Shown piece by piece: positions 1-9,387 of a DNA stretch of 64,000 nt (position 1 is its first letter; each line of letters starts with the position of its first letter). Made by a program: the position numbers and the translations under genes. Under the pieces are notes generated by a model. It saw only the letters and a program-made list of their open reading frames with translations, was not told the DNA's origin and did no database searches. The stretch is from Sphingobium nicotianae (GTDB lineage Bacteria; Pseudomonadota; Alphaproteobacteria; Sphingomonadales; Sphingomonadaceae): NCBI RefSeq assembly GCF_018603885.1, contig NZ_JAHGAW010000004.1, positions 62,001 to 126,000 of the forward strand, given 5' to 3'.

Positions 1-457
1 CCGTGACCATCAGGTGCGGGCGATCGTCGACCATGTCGGTCTTGGGCGCGAGGAACACCGCCTGCGCGCTCGCCAGCGTGTCGCGCAGGGCGTCCGCCGA
101 GAGGGGCTTCAGCAGATAGTCCTGGATGCCGCTGGCGACGAGATCGCGGTAGAGGCGTACGTCGTTGACCTGCCCGCTGGCGATCACGACGGTGCCGGGC
201 TCGCAGACCTCGGCGAGGCTGTTGATGTCGTTCAGCGGATCGCCCGATTCCGAGAGATCGACGAACAGCACGTTGGGACTCGCCGACATGGACAGCGACT
301 GGACCGCATTGCGCAGCCCGCCCTTGTACACCTTCTCGATCGGCCAGCCCATTTCCTGGACGACGGCGCGGATGAGATCGAGGCTATGCTCGTCGCAGAC
401 ATAGGCATGGAAGGGGTCGCGGCCATTGGGACCGGATGGTTTCCAGGGTGCGTTCAT
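1..457 (-). CDS. cpaE: CpaE-like pilus assembly/localisation ATPase (partial, C-terminus off the window)
   Basis: The reading frame opens at ATG 457 and stays open to the left edge, so only the first ~152 residues are visible. They form an atypical receiver-like domain (VLFVDLSESGDP, then a degenerate GIQDYLLKPLS end resembling the last strand and helix of response regulators). This is the usual N-terminus of CpaE/TadZ; the MinD-like ATPase domain would lie beyond the edge. CpaE/TadZ marks the cell pole where the Flp/Tad pilus is built. A strong gaggaag ribosome site sits inside the end of cpaD, whose stop is 1 nt upstream, so the two genes are probably translationally coupled. The identification leans on context (cpaA-B-C-D upstream) as much as on sequence. 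Confidence 0.85.
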   Translation of the reverse strand, partial: MNAPWKPSGPNGRDPFHAYVCDEHSLDLIRAVVQEMGWPIEKVYKGGLRNAVQSLSMSASPNVLFVDLSESGDPLNDINSLAEVCEPGTVVIASGQVNDVRLYRDLVASGIQDYLLKPLSADALRDTLASAQAVFLAPKTDMVDDRPHLMVT

Positions 458-458
458 C

Positions 459-1118
459 TCAACTTCCTCCTGCCGACATGGCTTGCAGACCGCCAGCGCC
501 CGTCGGTGCCTTGTCCTTATATGCCTTGATCGCCTTGCCGCTCTCGACGCCCTTGTCGTCGATGCCGCGCTCATGACCCTGCACGAGATCCTGCGGGTCG
601 GCGATCATCGCGGCGAGGTTGCTGGCGGTGGCGCAGCCATAATTGTCGCTGAGGCCGGCGGTGAAGTCGGCTTCGCCCTTGTCGCGCCAGCTCGGGCAAC
701 CCGGGACGGTGGCGACGGACCGGCTGACGACGACGCGCACGGCGCCGGCCGCCGGTTCGCCGACGGTCGCAGGCGCCTCGCCTTCGATCAGCAGGCCCTC
801 ACGGCCGACGACCTGGGCGATGCCGTCATGCATGGCGAGCGAGCCTGTATTGGCGCCCGCCAGCGAGACATGATCGCCATAGCCGAGGCCCAGCGCCTTG
901 AACCAGACGGAGAGGCGCTTCTGCTCGGACGGGCTGAGCGCGCCGGAACTGTCGGCCACGACATCGAACACGAAATCGGTGCGCTCGACGACCGGCTGGT
1001 GCTTCGGCTCCAAGCCGCGTTCGACCTTGCCGGCGGTGGCCGGCGAGAGCGTCAGCAGGATGCCCAGGGTCAGTGCCGGAGCACCGCGGCGAAGGAAGAA
1101 GCGCATCTTGTCCATCAT
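459..1118 (-). CDS. cpaD: CpaD-family pilus assembly lipoprotein/periplasmic protein
   Basis: 219 residues. The N-terminus has a basic stretch and a hydrophobic core ending near Ala29, consistent with a secretion signal. The C-terminal half carries the CpaD hallmark CPSW near residue 140 and NYGCATASNLAAMIADPQDL around residues 159-178. CpaD is thought to act in the periplasm, helping the CpaC secretin. It lies 14 nt behind cpaC and 1 nt before cpaE on the same strand, in one apparent operon. MMDKM offers two nearby start codons; the longer is used here. Confidence 0.9.
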   Translation of the reverse strand: MMDKMRFFLRRGAPALTLGILLTLSPATAGKVERGLEPKHQPVVERTDFVFDVVADSSGALSPSEQKRLSVWFKALGLGYGDHVSLAGANTGSLAMHDGIAQVVGREGLLIEGEAPATVGEPAAGAVRVVVSRSVATVPGCPSWRDKGEADFTAGLSDNYGCATASNLAAMIADPQDLVQGHERGIDDKGVESGKAIKAYKDKAPTGAGGLQAMSAGGS

Positions 1119-1132
1119 AAGTCCTTCCCTCG

Positions 1133-2704
1133 TCAGAAGCTGAAGCCAGGCGCGGCCGCCTTGCCTTTGCCCTTGGACGTCTTGGTGCCGACCTGGTCGG
1201 GCGTGACGGTCGTGGGCGCGGCGGCCTGCGGCACAGGCCGCTTTTTCTTTCCGTCGCCGTCATGAAGCTGGCTGGTGAAAATCTGCTGGGCGTCCGTCGG
1301 GTTGCGATAGCCGTCGGTCGGCAGGGCGATGTCGCGCGCGTTGACCGGCTTCACCAGATATGGCGTCACCACGATCACCAGTTCGGTCTCCTGCCGGCGC
1401 CAGCCCTTCGACTTGAAGAGATTGCCCAGGATCGGCAGGTCGCCGAGGAACGGCGCCTTGTCGATCGTGTTGGAGGAGGAGGTCGAGAGCAGGCCGCCGA
1501 TCACGAAGCTCTGGCCGGAGCCGAGCTCCACCGTCGTTTCGGCGCGGCGGGTCGAGACGCCGGGGATCGTAAAGCTGTTGAGGCGAACGCCCGCGCTCGC
1601 GTCGAGCTGCGAGACCTCCGGGCGGACGCGCATCGAGATGCGGCCGTCGGCCAGCACGGTCGGCGTGAAGGCGAGGCTGACGCCATATTGCTTGAACTCG
1701 ACCGAGACATTGCCGAGCGAGCTCGACAGCGGGATCGGGATCTCGCCGCCGGCCAGGAAGCTGGCGGTCTCGCCCGACAGTGCCGTCAGGTTCGGGTTGG
1801 CGAGCGTAGTCGACAGACCCTGCGTTTCCGCAAGGTCGAGCGCGCCGAGGATGTCCAGGCCGAAGAGCTTCGTGTCAAAGCCAAGCGTCGATCCGCTGGT
1901 CTGCGATGTGATGGCGGTGCCGATCGCCTCCTTCGTTGTCTTGAAGAGACCGGTATTCGGATCGATCGCATAGCCCTGAGGCGCCTTAAGGCCATTGCCC
2001 ACGGCGAGCGGGCCTCCGACGTTCCAAACGTCGTTGATCGCGGTACGGCCCTGGCCGATGCCGAACTTGAACCCGCTCGTGGTATCCATCGTGGCGAGAT
2101 TGAAGCCGATATTCTTCGCCAGCGTCTTGTTCACCTCGGCGATGCGGACCTGCAGATTGACCTGCAGCGGCGTCGCGGTCTTGAGGCGGCTCACGACCTG
2201 CGTCTTGTCGCCGGCGAAGGCCTGGACGAGGCGCTGGACCTCGGCGGCGTCTTCGGGCGCGGCGATCGTGCCGGTGAGCAGGATCATGCCGTTCATGGTG
2301 CTGACCTGGACATGGGCGTCCGGCATGGCGAGCGTGAGCATCTGGTCGATGCTGGTGATGTTGTTGCCGACGCGGACGGCATTGGCATAAAGCATCTTGC
2401 CGTTGGTCGAGGTGACGAACACGTTCGTTTCGCCCGGACCCTTGGCAATCAGGTAGATCTGCCGCTGCGAGCGGACATGCACATCCAGCACGGCGGGATC
2501 GGCGATCACGACGTCGGAGAGATTCTCCGGCAGGTTGATCACGCGACTTTCGCCGATGGCGAGCAGCAGCGCGCCATTCTCCTGCTGGGCGCCGGCAGCG
2601 AGCAGGCGTGGCGGCGTCAGGGTGGCGCTGGCCGCGATGGCGAGCGCGGCGGCGAGGGCGCCGGTGGCGATGCGCGCCACCGAAGGGCTGAGGGCCTTGG
2701 TCAT
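1133..2704 (-). CDS. cpaC: CpaC/RcpA-type outer-membrane secretin of the Flp pilus
   Basis: 523 residues from ATG 2704 (MTKALSPS). A longer frame exists, but it would read back through the end of cpaB. After a signal peptide (about residues 8-35) comes the pilus-assembly N-domain (GESRVINLPENLSDVVIADP), then a BON-like segment (VQVSTMNGMILLTGTI). The secretin domain follows, with the typical VSTRRAETTVELGSGQSFVIGGLL region and the closing LPILGNLFKS. It forms the outer-membrane pore for the Tad pilus. It starts 1 nt after the cpaB stop, so it is very likely co-translated with it. Confidence 0.95.
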   Translation of the reverse strand: MTKALSPSVARIATGALAAALAIAASATLTPPRLLAAGAQQENGALLLAIGESRVINLPENLSDVVIADPAVLDVHVRSQRQIYLIAKGPGETNVFVTSTNGKMLYANAVRVGNNITSIDQMLTLAMPDAHVQVSTMNGMILLTGTIAAPEDAAEVQRLVQAFAGDKTQVVSRLKTATPLQVNLQVRIAEVNKTLAKNIGFNLATMDTTSGFKFGIGQGRTAINDVWNVGGPLAVGNGLKAPQGYAIDPNTGLFKTTKEAIGTAITSQTSGSTLGFDTKLFGLDILGALDLAETQGLSTTLANPNLTALSGETASFLAGGEIPIPLSSSLGNVSVEFKQYGVSLAFTPTVLADGRISMRVRPEVSQLDASAGVRLNSFTIPGVSTRRAETTVELGSGQSFVIGGLLSTSSSNTIDKAPFLGDLPILGNLFKSKGWRRQETELVIVVTPYLVKPVNARDIALPTDGYRNPTDAQQIFTSQLHDGDGKKKRPVPQAAAPTTVTPDQVGTKTSKGKGKAAAPGFSF

Positions 2705-2705
2705 C

Positions 2706-3728
2706 TTACTTGCTCCCAACCTCGACGGTGGTGACGGCGGCCCCGCGCGCGATGCGCACGACGGGACCGGAACTGATGCCCGGCGCGCCGCCGCCTGTGC
2801 CGCGGGCGATGACCGCGGCATTGGGGTCGACCGGCTTGGCGGGGACGCTGCTGCGCTGCCAGCGCGACACGTCGGCGCCGGTGGAGTAGCTTGAGCGGCT
2901 GTCCGAGGGACGATTGGCGAGCGCCGCCATCATCGTCTTCTCGCCATTGGCGTCGCCGTCCTTGGGTGCGTCGACCTCGCCGGAGGCAAGCGCTTCCTCG
3001 AGCTGCTGATTGCTGTCGGCGATCGAGCGGAGCGACATGGAGATCGCGCCGATCGTCTGCGCGACGCTGATCTTCTCGGCCATCTTGGGCGTCACTTCGA
3101 TGGTGACGTTGGAATAGGTCTGTACGACAGGCTGGCCGTCCGGACCGATCGCGTTGGTGCGCTGGTCGGTGGCGAGCACGCGGAGATTCTTGAGGATCGT
3201 CTCGGCGACCTTGAGCGGAGCGCCGTCGCCGCCGCCAGCGACGCTCTGCGTCAGCATGAGGTCGACACGGTCGCCCGGGAAGATGAAGCCGGCGACCGAG
3301 CTCTGGATCGAGACCGGCACCGTGACGGCGCGCATGCCCGGGCCGAGCGCGGCGGCCAGGAAACCACGGTCGCCCGGCTTGATCAGCGCGCCCTGTGTCA
3401 CCGGCTGGCCGGCCGTGATCGCGGAGCGCACCACCGAGCCGACGAGCTTCTCGGCGGTCGTGCCCTGGCCCTCGATATAATAGGCTTCCTCGACCAGCTC
3501 CTTGGGCCAGGGCTGGTAGCGATAGGCATCCGGGCCGACGATCGTGCCGACCGGCAGCGCCTTGGTGGCAACCAGCACATGCGGCATGTCGGCCGGGTTG
3601 GGCATGGCGGCAGCCGTCGCTTCGGGCGTACCGGCACCGCCGCCGGTGAACATGGACCGGGCCAGGAACGCCGCCATGACGGCGATGACGAGGGCGCCGG
3701 CCAGGAGCGCGATCTTCTTAGGTTCCAT
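2706..3728 (-). CDS. cpaB: CpaB/RcpC Flp pilus assembly protein
   Basis: 340 residues from ATG 3728 (MEPKKIALL). One transmembrane or signal-anchor segment spans about residues 5-25. A SAF-like domain follows (HVLVATKALPVGTIVGPDAYR), then the RcpC/CpaB core (GMRAVTVPVSIQSSVAGFIFPGDRVDLML), which matches the family closely. CpaB is a periplasmic or inner-membrane-anchored partner of the secretin. An in-frame ATG 30 nt upstream adds MVPCLEAFVD, which would disturb the N-terminal anchor, so the shorter start is preferred. The C-terminal ~80 residues are low-complexity and variable. Confidence 0.93.
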   Translation of the reverse strand: MEPKKIALLAGALVIAVMAAFLARSMFTGGGAGTPEATAAAMPNPADMPHVLVATKALPVGTIVGPDAYRYQPWPKELVEEAYYIEGQGTTAEKLVGSVVRSAITAGQPVTQGALIKPGDRGFLAAALGPGMRAVTVPVSIQSSVAGFIFPGDRVDLMLTQSVAGGGDGAPLKVAETILKNLRVLATDQRTNAIGPDGQPVVQTYSNVTIEVTPKMAEKISVAQTIGAISMSLRSIADSNQQLEEALASGEVDAPKDGDANGEKTMMAALANRPSDSRSSYSTGADVSRWQRSSVPAKPVDPNAAVIARGTGGGAPGISSGPVVRIARGAAVTTVEVGSK

Positions 3729-3778
3729 GTCGACGAATGCCTCCAAACACGGGACCAAGGTCCCGGACCGTGCAATTA

Positions 3779-4252
3779 TTAAATCGAAGGGTTAAGATAC
3801 GGTTGACCCATTACCCAAAGCCCCGCGAGGGCGATGGCGACGCCATAGGGAATTTCGGGGCGGCCGATCCGCCGGGTCATGCGGTGGTGGATCACCGTGA
3901 TCAGCGTGATCACGCCGCCGAGCAGCGCCATCAGCACGATGAGGTTGGACATCGCCGGCAGCGGCAGCCACAGCGCGATCGCGCCCAGCATCTTGACGTC
4001 GCCGCCGCCCATCATTCCAAGCGCGAACAGGCCGGTGAACAGGGCGAAGATAACCAGAGCGAGACCGATCTGCAGCGCGACCTCGGGATAGAGCGACCAG
4101 CCATTGGCCACCCACCAGAGAGGCGCCAGCAGGGCGATGACGAGGTTGAGGCGATTCGAGATGACGCGGCTGCGCAGATCCGTCACCGCTCCCCATAGAA
4201 GAAGCAGCGCCAGAATTGCGCTCAGCAAATATGAAACCCACACCCCAGGCAT
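3779..4252 (-). CDS. cpaA: CpaA-type prepilin peptidase (A24 family)
   Basis: 157 residues, almost all hydrophobic, with about five or six membrane helices. Two catalytic aspartates of A24 aspartic peptidases are visible: Asp25 in VTDLRSR and Asp85 in GGGDVK. The protein lacks the N-methylase domain of PilD and has the compact size of CpaA/TadV. It should cleave Flp and pseudopilin leader peptides at the inner membrane. It is the first gene of the visible cpaABCDE run. The Flp pilin gene that often precedes cpaA is not present between 4253 and 4378. Confidence 0.9.
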   Translation of the reverse strand: MPGVWVSYLLSAILALLLLWGAVTDLRSRVISNRLNLVIALLAPLWWVANGWSLYPEVALQIGLALVIFALFTGLFALGMMGGGDVKMLGAIALWLPLPAMSNLIVLMALLGGVITLITVIHHRMTRRIGRPEIPYGVAIALAGLWVMGQPYLNPSI

Positions 4253-4378
4253 ATTGGAAAAGGCTAGACCTTACGCCTTACCAAATCGTAACCAGCCCGC
4301 GATGCAGTCCTGCCCGCCCGTCCCACATCGCTCCATGCCCGCCGATCTCCCCGCGGCTTCGGCACCGGAGTGCCGATC

Positions 4379-5500
4379 ATGACATCTGTGGACATCCTCG
4401 TCGTCGGGGGGGGCATGGCGGGCTTCAGCCTCGCCGCGCAGCTTGCCGGGCATGCCAGCGTGCTGCTGATCGAGCAGGAGGCGCAGCCGGCCTATCATGC
4501 TTCCGGCCGCTCGGTCGCCTTCTGGGAAGAGAGCTATGGCGGCCCGGGCGTCCAGCCGCTGACCAGCGCGAGCGGGCCTTTGCTCGCCGTGCCTGATCCG
4601 GCCTTTGCCGACGGGCCGCTGATGACTCCGCGCGGCGCGTTTCATGTCGGTCAGGCGCGCGATGCCGGCCTTGCCGAGGCGATGCTGACCGATTTCGCGG
4701 CGAGCGGCGTGACGCTCGCGCGGGTCGAGCGCGCGCAGATTCTCGCCGACTTGCCGGGCCTGCGCGAGGGCTGGACGATCGGCCTCGCCGAGCCTTCCAT
4801 GTGCGACATCGACGTGGCGGGCCTGCTTGGTGCCTACCGGCGGATGGCGCGGCGCGGCGGCGTGGAGGTGCGGCTCTCGACCGGGCTCGTCGCAGCGCGG
4901 CGAGAGGGCGCGGCCTGGCTTGCCGAGACCAGCGACGGCGCGGCCATCTCCTGCGGCATGATCGTCAACGCCGCCGGGGCCTGGGCCGACGATGTGGCGC
5001 GGCGCTGCGGCCTGGATGGCCTTGGCATCACGCCCTATCGGCGCACGGTGGTGCAGCTGCGCTGCCCGCAGGCCCCCGCGAGCTTTCCGCTGATCGCCGG
5101 GCTGGATGGCAGCTTCTATTTCAAGGCCGAGGGCGCCGGGCGGATCTGGCTCTCGCCGCACGACGAGACGCCCGACGTGCCGCATGACGTCGCGCCGGAG
5201 GAGCTCGACGTCGCCATCGCCATCGACCGGTTCCAGCAGGTGGTCGACTGGGAGATCGAGGCGGTCGAGCACAAATGGGCGGGTCTGCGCAGCTTCGCGC
5301 CGGACCGGCTGCCGGTCTATGGCGCCGATCCGCGCGCGCCGGGCTTCTTCTGGTTCGCGGGGCAGGGCGGCTTCGGCATCCAGACCGCGCCGGCCGCCGC
5401 CTTGATCGGCGGGGCGCTCGCGCTCGGCGCCGCGATGCCGACGGCGGTGGCCGGCATCGACGCATCGCTCTATGCGCCCGGCAGACTTGTCAAAGCATAG
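4379..5500 (+). CDS. FAD-dependent oxidoreductase, glycine/D-amino-acid oxidase (DAO) family
   Basis: 373 residues. The Rossmann dinucleotide motif DILVVGGGMAGFSLA is at residues 5-20. The C-terminal DAO signature (RLPVYGADPRAPGFFWFAGQGG) contacts the flavin and active site. The family oxidises amines or amino acids; the substrate cannot be told from sequence. ATG 4379 is chosen because GGAG at 4367-4370 is 8 nt upstream; an in-frame GTG at 4370 overlaps that ribosome site. The gene is divergent from cpaA and stands alone, with the small DUF1508 gene 80 nt downstream. Confidence 0.85.
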   Translation: MTSVDILVVGGGMAGFSLAAQLAGHASVLLIEQEAQPAYHASGRSVAFWEESYGGPGVQPLTSASGPLLAVPDPAFADGPLMTPRGAFHVGQARDAGLAEAMLTDFAASGVTLARVERAQILADLPGLREGWTIGLAEPSMCDIDVAGLLGAYRRMARRGGVEVRLSTGLVAARREGAAWLAETSDGAAISCGMIVNAAGAWADDVARRCGLDGLGITPYRRTVVQLRCPQAPASFPLIAGLDGSFYFKAEGAGRIWLSPHDETPDVPHDVAPEELDVAIAIDRFQQVVDWEIEAVEHKWAGLRSFAPDRLPVYGADPRAPGFFWFAGQGGFGIQTAPAAALIGGALALGAAMPTAVAGIDASLYAPGRLVKA

Positions 5501-5580
5501 CGGTGCCGGCCCTTTGCGCTGGTCTGGCGGGCCCACGGGGATTAGACATGGACGCCTCAACCGATTGGAGGAGTGGAGCC

Positions 5581-5754
5581 ATGGCGCACAAATTCGTGAT
5601 CGAGAAGAACAAGGCCGGCGAGTTCGTCGCGAAGTTCAAATATAACAACGAGATCATCTTCTGGACCGAAGGCTATACGAGCAAGGCCAGCGCGCGCAAC
5701 GCGATCGAATCGATCCTCAAGAACGGCCCCGGCGCGCCTGTCGAGGAAGATTGA
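5581..5754 (+). CDS. YegP-like DUF1508 small protein
   Basis: 57 residues with the single DUF1508 repeat pattern: FVIEKNKAGEFVAKFKYNNEIIFWTEGYTSKASARNAIESI. The ggaggagtgga ribosome site is well placed before ATG 5581. YegP-family proteins fold as small alpha/beta repeats, and their biochemical role is not established. Many members have two repeats; this one has one. A longer in-frame start near 5527 is possible but lacks a comparable ribosome site. Confidence 0.85.
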   Translation: MAHKFVIEKNKAGEFVAKFKYNNEIIFWTEGYTSKASARNAIESILKNGPGAPVEED

Positions 5755-5871
5755 TCGGACCGGGCTCGGGGACGCTCGCCGAGCCGGTGAATCCAGACAG
5801 CCCAACGAACCCGTTCGGTTCAGGGTGGGGGGTGGGACGCCGCCGCCGTCCCGCCTGCTCCTTACTTCAGC

Positions 5872-6297
5872 TTACTTCAGCGTGCCGAGATAGGCGATGA
5901 CGTCGGCGCGGTTCTGGTCGTTGGCGATGCCGGCGAAAGCCATCTTGGTGCCCGGAATTTTTTTCATCGGTCCACGCAGAAACTCGTTCAGCTCGTGGGG
6001 CTTCCATGTCACGCCCACACCCTTCATCGCCGTCGAATAGCTGAAGCCCGGCGCGGTCGCCGACTTGCGGCCGACGACGCCGCGCAGCGACGGGCCGAGG
6101 CCGTTCTTGCCGGCATCGGTCGAGTGGCAGATCTTGCACTGGGCGAAGAGCTTGGCGCCGTTGGCCGCATTGCCCGCCGGTGCCGCCGCGGGAGCGGCGA
6201 TCGCGCGGTCCTGGGCCGAGAAGGCACCGAACAGAGCAGCGACCACAGTGGCAGAGGCAAGGGCGCCGGACAGGCGGGCGCGGGAAAACATGGGCAT
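5872..6297 (-). CDS. Class I c-type cytochrome (c550/c2-like), periplasmic
   Basis: 141 residues. A signal peptide covers about residues 1-35, followed by the haem site CKICH (Cys54, Cys57, His58) and a Met axial ligand in GTKMAFAGI near residue 118. The fold matches mitochondrial-type cytochrome c (GPSLRGVVGR, YLGTLK end). It carries electrons in the periplasm, probably between a bc1 complex or dehydrogenase and an oxidase. ATG 6297 is 9 nt after GGGAG; ATG 6291 is also possible. A 10-nt tandem duplication (cttacttcag twice, 5870-5889) overlaps the stop codon. Confidence 0.92.
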   Translation of the reverse strand: MPMFSRARLSGALASATVVAALFGAFSAQDRAIAAPAAAPAGNAANGAKLFAQCKICHSTDAGKNGLGPSLRGVVGRKSATAPGFSYSTAMKGVGVTWKPHELNEFLRGPMKKIPGTKMAFAGIANDQNRADVIAYLGTLK

Positions 6298-6563
6298 TAA
6301 GGCGACTCCCGATATGCTATTGTCGTCCTCTCCTGCCCGGGCGGGCGGACGCCTTTTCATCTCCGCAGCAAGCCGGGCCTGTCAACCCTTGATCGGCGAG
6401 CCGTGCGTGCCGGGTCGGGGCGCCGCCGCACTCCCTAATCACCATATTGCGCCGAAGCGCGCGCATGTGCGCATGAAACGCGTGACCCGGCCGGGTTGAC
6501 AGAGGCGGGCAAACGAGTCGATGACGTGCAAAACCATTCGTGATCACATGATCGAAGGGGTCG

Positions 6564-7070
6564 ATGTTGAACGACGAGCGCGATGCTCTGGAGAAGGCGC
6601 CTGATCACAGGCCGACGATTCACGGCACGACGCGGCTCGACCGCGAATATGGCTTCACCTATCGGATCATCCTCGTCGCGCGGCGCTATCGCGCGATGCT
6701 GGACGAGCAGCTCCGCCCGCTCGGCTACGGCACGGCGCGCATGGAAGCGCTCTCGACCATCGCCCGCGCGACCGAGCCGACCGCCCAGATCGCCATCGCC
6801 AAGCGCATCGGCATCGAGGGACCGACGCTCACCCGCATGCTCGACACGCTGGAGGCGGACGGTCTGGTTGTCCGCCGCCAGGACCCGACCGACCGGCGCA
6901 CCAAGCTCATCGAGCTGACGCCGGAGGGCGAGAAGGCGCTGGAGGAGATCATGGGCGTGGCGCACAGCTTCCGCACCACCGTCCTCAAGACGCTGAGCGA
7001 CGAAGAGCTGGATCAGGTCAACGAAGTGACCGACAAGCTGATGCGGCTGATCTGCGCCGGGACGGAATAG
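6564..7070 (+). CDS. MarR-family transcriptional regulator
   Basis: 168 residues with a winged-helix core: LRPLGYGTARMEALSTIARATEPTAQIAIAKRIGIEGPTLTRMLDTLEADGLVVRRQDPTDRRTKLIELTPEG is the classical MarR helix-turn-helix and wing (quoted here only to mark residues ~50-120). Such dimers bind palindromes and are released by small phenolic or acidic ligands. The next gene, on the same strand 112 nt downstream, is a 2-hydroxyacid dehydrogenase, and a CCTA-N6-TAGG repeat lies between them. Local control of that gene is plausible but unproved. Confidence 0.9.
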   Translation: MLNDERDALEKAPDHRPTIHGTTRLDREYGFTYRIILVARRYRAMLDEQLRPLGYGTARMEALSTIARATEPTAQIAIAKRIGIEGPTLTRMLDTLEADGLVVRRQDPTDRRTKLIELTPEGEKALEEIMGVAHSFRTTVLKTLSDEELDQVNEVTDKLMRLICAGTE

Positions 7071-7182
7071 GCACCGGCGCCACTTTTCCCTACAGCGATA
7101 GGATTCTCTGACTGGACGGCTGGACTTGCCGGCGCCGCGCCGATAATTGCCGCGCGATCGATCAGTCGGGAGAGCGGACAAG

Positions 7183-8139
7183 ATGAGCGGTGACAATCAG
7201 AATGGGGTGCCGCGCATCGTCCATCTCGACAAGATCACGATGGGCGGCTTCGAGATTCCGCGCCCCGATTTCCCGCACGAGTGGATCGAGCATCAGTTCA
7301 CCGATCCCGATCAGGTCGTCGAACGGCTTGCCGGCGCGCAGGTCGCGATCATCAACAAGGTGAAGCTGGACGCAGCGACGCAGGCCGCGCTGCCGGACCT
7401 CAAGCTCATCGCCGTCACCGCCACCGGCACCGATGTCGTCGACAGCGTCGCGGCCAGGGCGAATGGCATCGAGGTGCGCAATGTCGTCGGCTATGCCGGC
7501 ACCTCGGTCGCCGAGCATGTGATCATGATGATCTTCGCGCTGGTGCGCGGGCTGGTGCCGTTCCGCGAGTCGGTGATCGACGGGACATGGGGCGGCGGCA
7601 AGTCGTTCACCGTGTTCGCCGCGCCGGTGCGTGATCTGGCCGGCCAGCGCCTCGGCCTGTTCGGCAGCGGCGCGATCGCCCAGTCGGTCGCGGCCAAGGC
7701 GCGCGCGCTCGGCATGGAGGTCGTCTTCGCGGGTCGCAAGGGCCAGCCGGCGAGCGAAGGCAAGCTCGCCTTCGAGGAGGTGCTGGCGACCAGCGACCTC
7801 ATCAGCCTGCATTGCCCCCTGACCGACGAGACGCGGCACATGCTGAATGCCGAAAGCCTCGCGACGATGAAGCGCGGCGCGATGATCATCAACACCGCGC
7901 GCGGCGCGCTGATCGATCTGGAGGCGCTGGAGGCGGCACTGGCGAGCGGCCGGATCGGCGGCGCTGGCATCGACGTCGCGCCGGTCGAGCCGCCGCCGGC
8001 CGATGCGCCGATCCTGCGGCTCGCCCGGCGCCCAAACGTGATCGTGACGCCGCACAGCGCCTGGCTGAGCGAGCAGGCCGTCACCGATCTCGCGAAGCGC
8101 ACCGGCGAGAATATCGCGACCTTCCTGGCCGGAAAGTGA
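7183..8139 (+). CDS. D-isomer-specific 2-hydroxyacid dehydrogenase (glycerate/hydroxypyruvate type)
   Basis: 318 residues from ATG 7183 (gagagcggacaag upstream). The NAD-binding glycine motif is LFGSGAIAQS. The catalytic Arg-Glu-His set is present: Arg in NTARGALID, Glu in VAPVEPPP, His in TPHSAW. The family reduces 2-keto acids or oxidises D-2-hydroxy acids. The glycerate 2-kinase gene starts 4 nt downstream, which points to glycerate/hydroxypyruvate as substrate. Other D-2-hydroxy acids cannot be excluded. Confidence 0.88.
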   Translation: MSGDNQNGVPRIVHLDKITMGGFEIPRPDFPHEWIEHQFTDPDQVVERLAGAQVAIINKVKLDAATQAALPDLKLIAVTATGTDVVDSVAARANGIEVRNVVGYAGTSVAEHVIMMIFALVRGLVPFRESVIDGTWGGGKSFTVFAAPVRDLAGQRLGLFGSGAIAQSVAAKARALGMEVVFAGRKGQPASEGKLAFEEVLATSDLISLHCPLTDETRHMLNAESLATMKRGAMIINTARGALIDLEALEAALASGRIGGAGIDVAPVEPPPADAPILRLARRPNVIVTPHSAWLSEQAVTDLAKRTGENIATFLAGK

Positions 8140-8143
8140 GCCG

Positions 8144-9367
8144 ATGACGAGCCGGCGCGCGCTGCTGGAAAGCGCCTTCGATGCGGCGGTCGCGGCCTGC
8201 AAGCGGCCCGAGACGATCATTGCCGCCCTGCCGGAGAAGCCCAAGGGCCGCGTGATCGTGATCGCCGCCGGCAAGGGCGCGGTGCCGATGGCGCAGGCGG
8301 TTGAGGATCATTGGCCGGACGCGACCGGCATCGCCGTGACGCGCACCGGCTATGGCGCGCCGCTCAAGCATATCGAGCTGGTCGAGGCGAGCCATCCGGT
8401 GCCCGATGCGACCGGGCTCGCGGCGGCTTCGCGCTGCCTGGAGCTGGCCGAGAGCGCGGGCGCCGACGACCTTGTGCTGGTGCTGCTCTCCGGCGGCGCC
8501 TCGGCCCTACTCGCCGCTCCGTCCGAGCCGCTCGATCTGCCCGCCAAGCAGGCGGTGACGCGCGCGCTGGTGCGATCGGGTGCGCATATCGGCGAGATCA
8601 ATCTGGTGCGGCGGCATCTCTCGCGCATCAAGGGTGGCCGGCTGGCCGCGGCCGCCTTCCCGGCGCGGGTGCTGACGCTTGCCGTGTCGGACGTGGTGGG
8701 GGATGTGCCCGAAGATATTGGCTCCGGCCCGACGGTCGGCGACAAGGGCACGATCGCCGACGCGCAGGCCGTGCTGGCCCGCTACGGCATTGCCGATCCG
8801 GGCGGTTGGAGCGAGAGCGTGAAGCCGGATGACCCGCGGCTCGCGAACAGCCGCTTCCAGGTTATCGTGCGGCCGGACGATGCGCTCGCGGCGGCGGCGA
8901 ACTATGTCGCGGCGCAGGGATATGCTGCGGAGATAATCGAGAAGGAAGCGACCGGCGACGCGCGCGAGGTGGCGAAGACCCATGCGGAGGCGGCAGTGCG
9001 CGCGCGCGCCGAGGGCCGGAAATGCGCGCTCATCTCGGGCGGTGAGCTGACTGTCACCGTTACAGGATCGGGCGTCGGTGGGCCGAACCAGGAATATGCG
9101 CTGGCGCTCGCCGTGGCGATCAAGGGCCTTTCCGGCCTCGCGGCGCTGGCGGCGGACACGGACGGCGTCGACGGCAATCGCGACGTCGCGGGGGCCTATG
9201 TCGATGGCGAGACCTTCCATGCGCTGGACGAGGCGGAGGTCGACATCGATGCCGCGCAGGCGGGCAATGACGCGGGCAGCGCGCTCGGCGAGATCGGTGC
9301 CCTGTTCGTGCCGGGGCCCACTCTGACCAATGTGAACGACCTGCGGATCATCCTGGTCGATCCCTGA
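8144..9367 (+). CDS. Glycerate 2-kinase / MOFRL-family protein
   Basis: 407 residues. The N-terminal DUF4147-type domain contains VLVLLSGGASALLAAP and VRRHLSRIKGGRLA. The C-terminal MOFRL domain carries LAADTDGVDG (about residues 336-345). Proteins of this type phosphorylate D-glycerate to 2-phosphoglycerate and have historically been annotated as hydroxypyruvate reductase TtuD. With the dehydrogenase 4 nt upstream, the pair could turn hydroxypyruvate or tartronate-derived glycerate into a glycolytic intermediate. The two are almost certainly one operon. Confidence 0.88.
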   Translation: MTSRRALLESAFDAAVAACKRPETIIAALPEKPKGRVIVIAAGKGAVPMAQAVEDHWPDATGIAVTRTGYGAPLKHIELVEASHPVPDATGLAAASRCLELAESAGADDLVLVLLSGGASALLAAPSEPLDLPAKQAVTRALVRSGAHIGEINLVRRHLSRIKGGRLAAAAFPARVLTLAVSDVVGDVPEDIGSGPTVGDKGTIADAQAVLARYGIADPGGWSESVKPDDPRLANSRFQVIVRPDDALAAAANYVAAQGYAAEIIEKEATGDAREVAKTHAEAAVRARAEGRKCALISGGELTVTVTGSGVGGPNQEYALALAVAIKGLSGLAALAADTDGVDGNRDVAGAYVDGETFHALDEAEVDIDAAQAGNDAGSALGEIGALFVPGPTLTNVNDLRIILVDP

Positions 9368-9387
9368 GCAGTCCTGATTTCTTATTC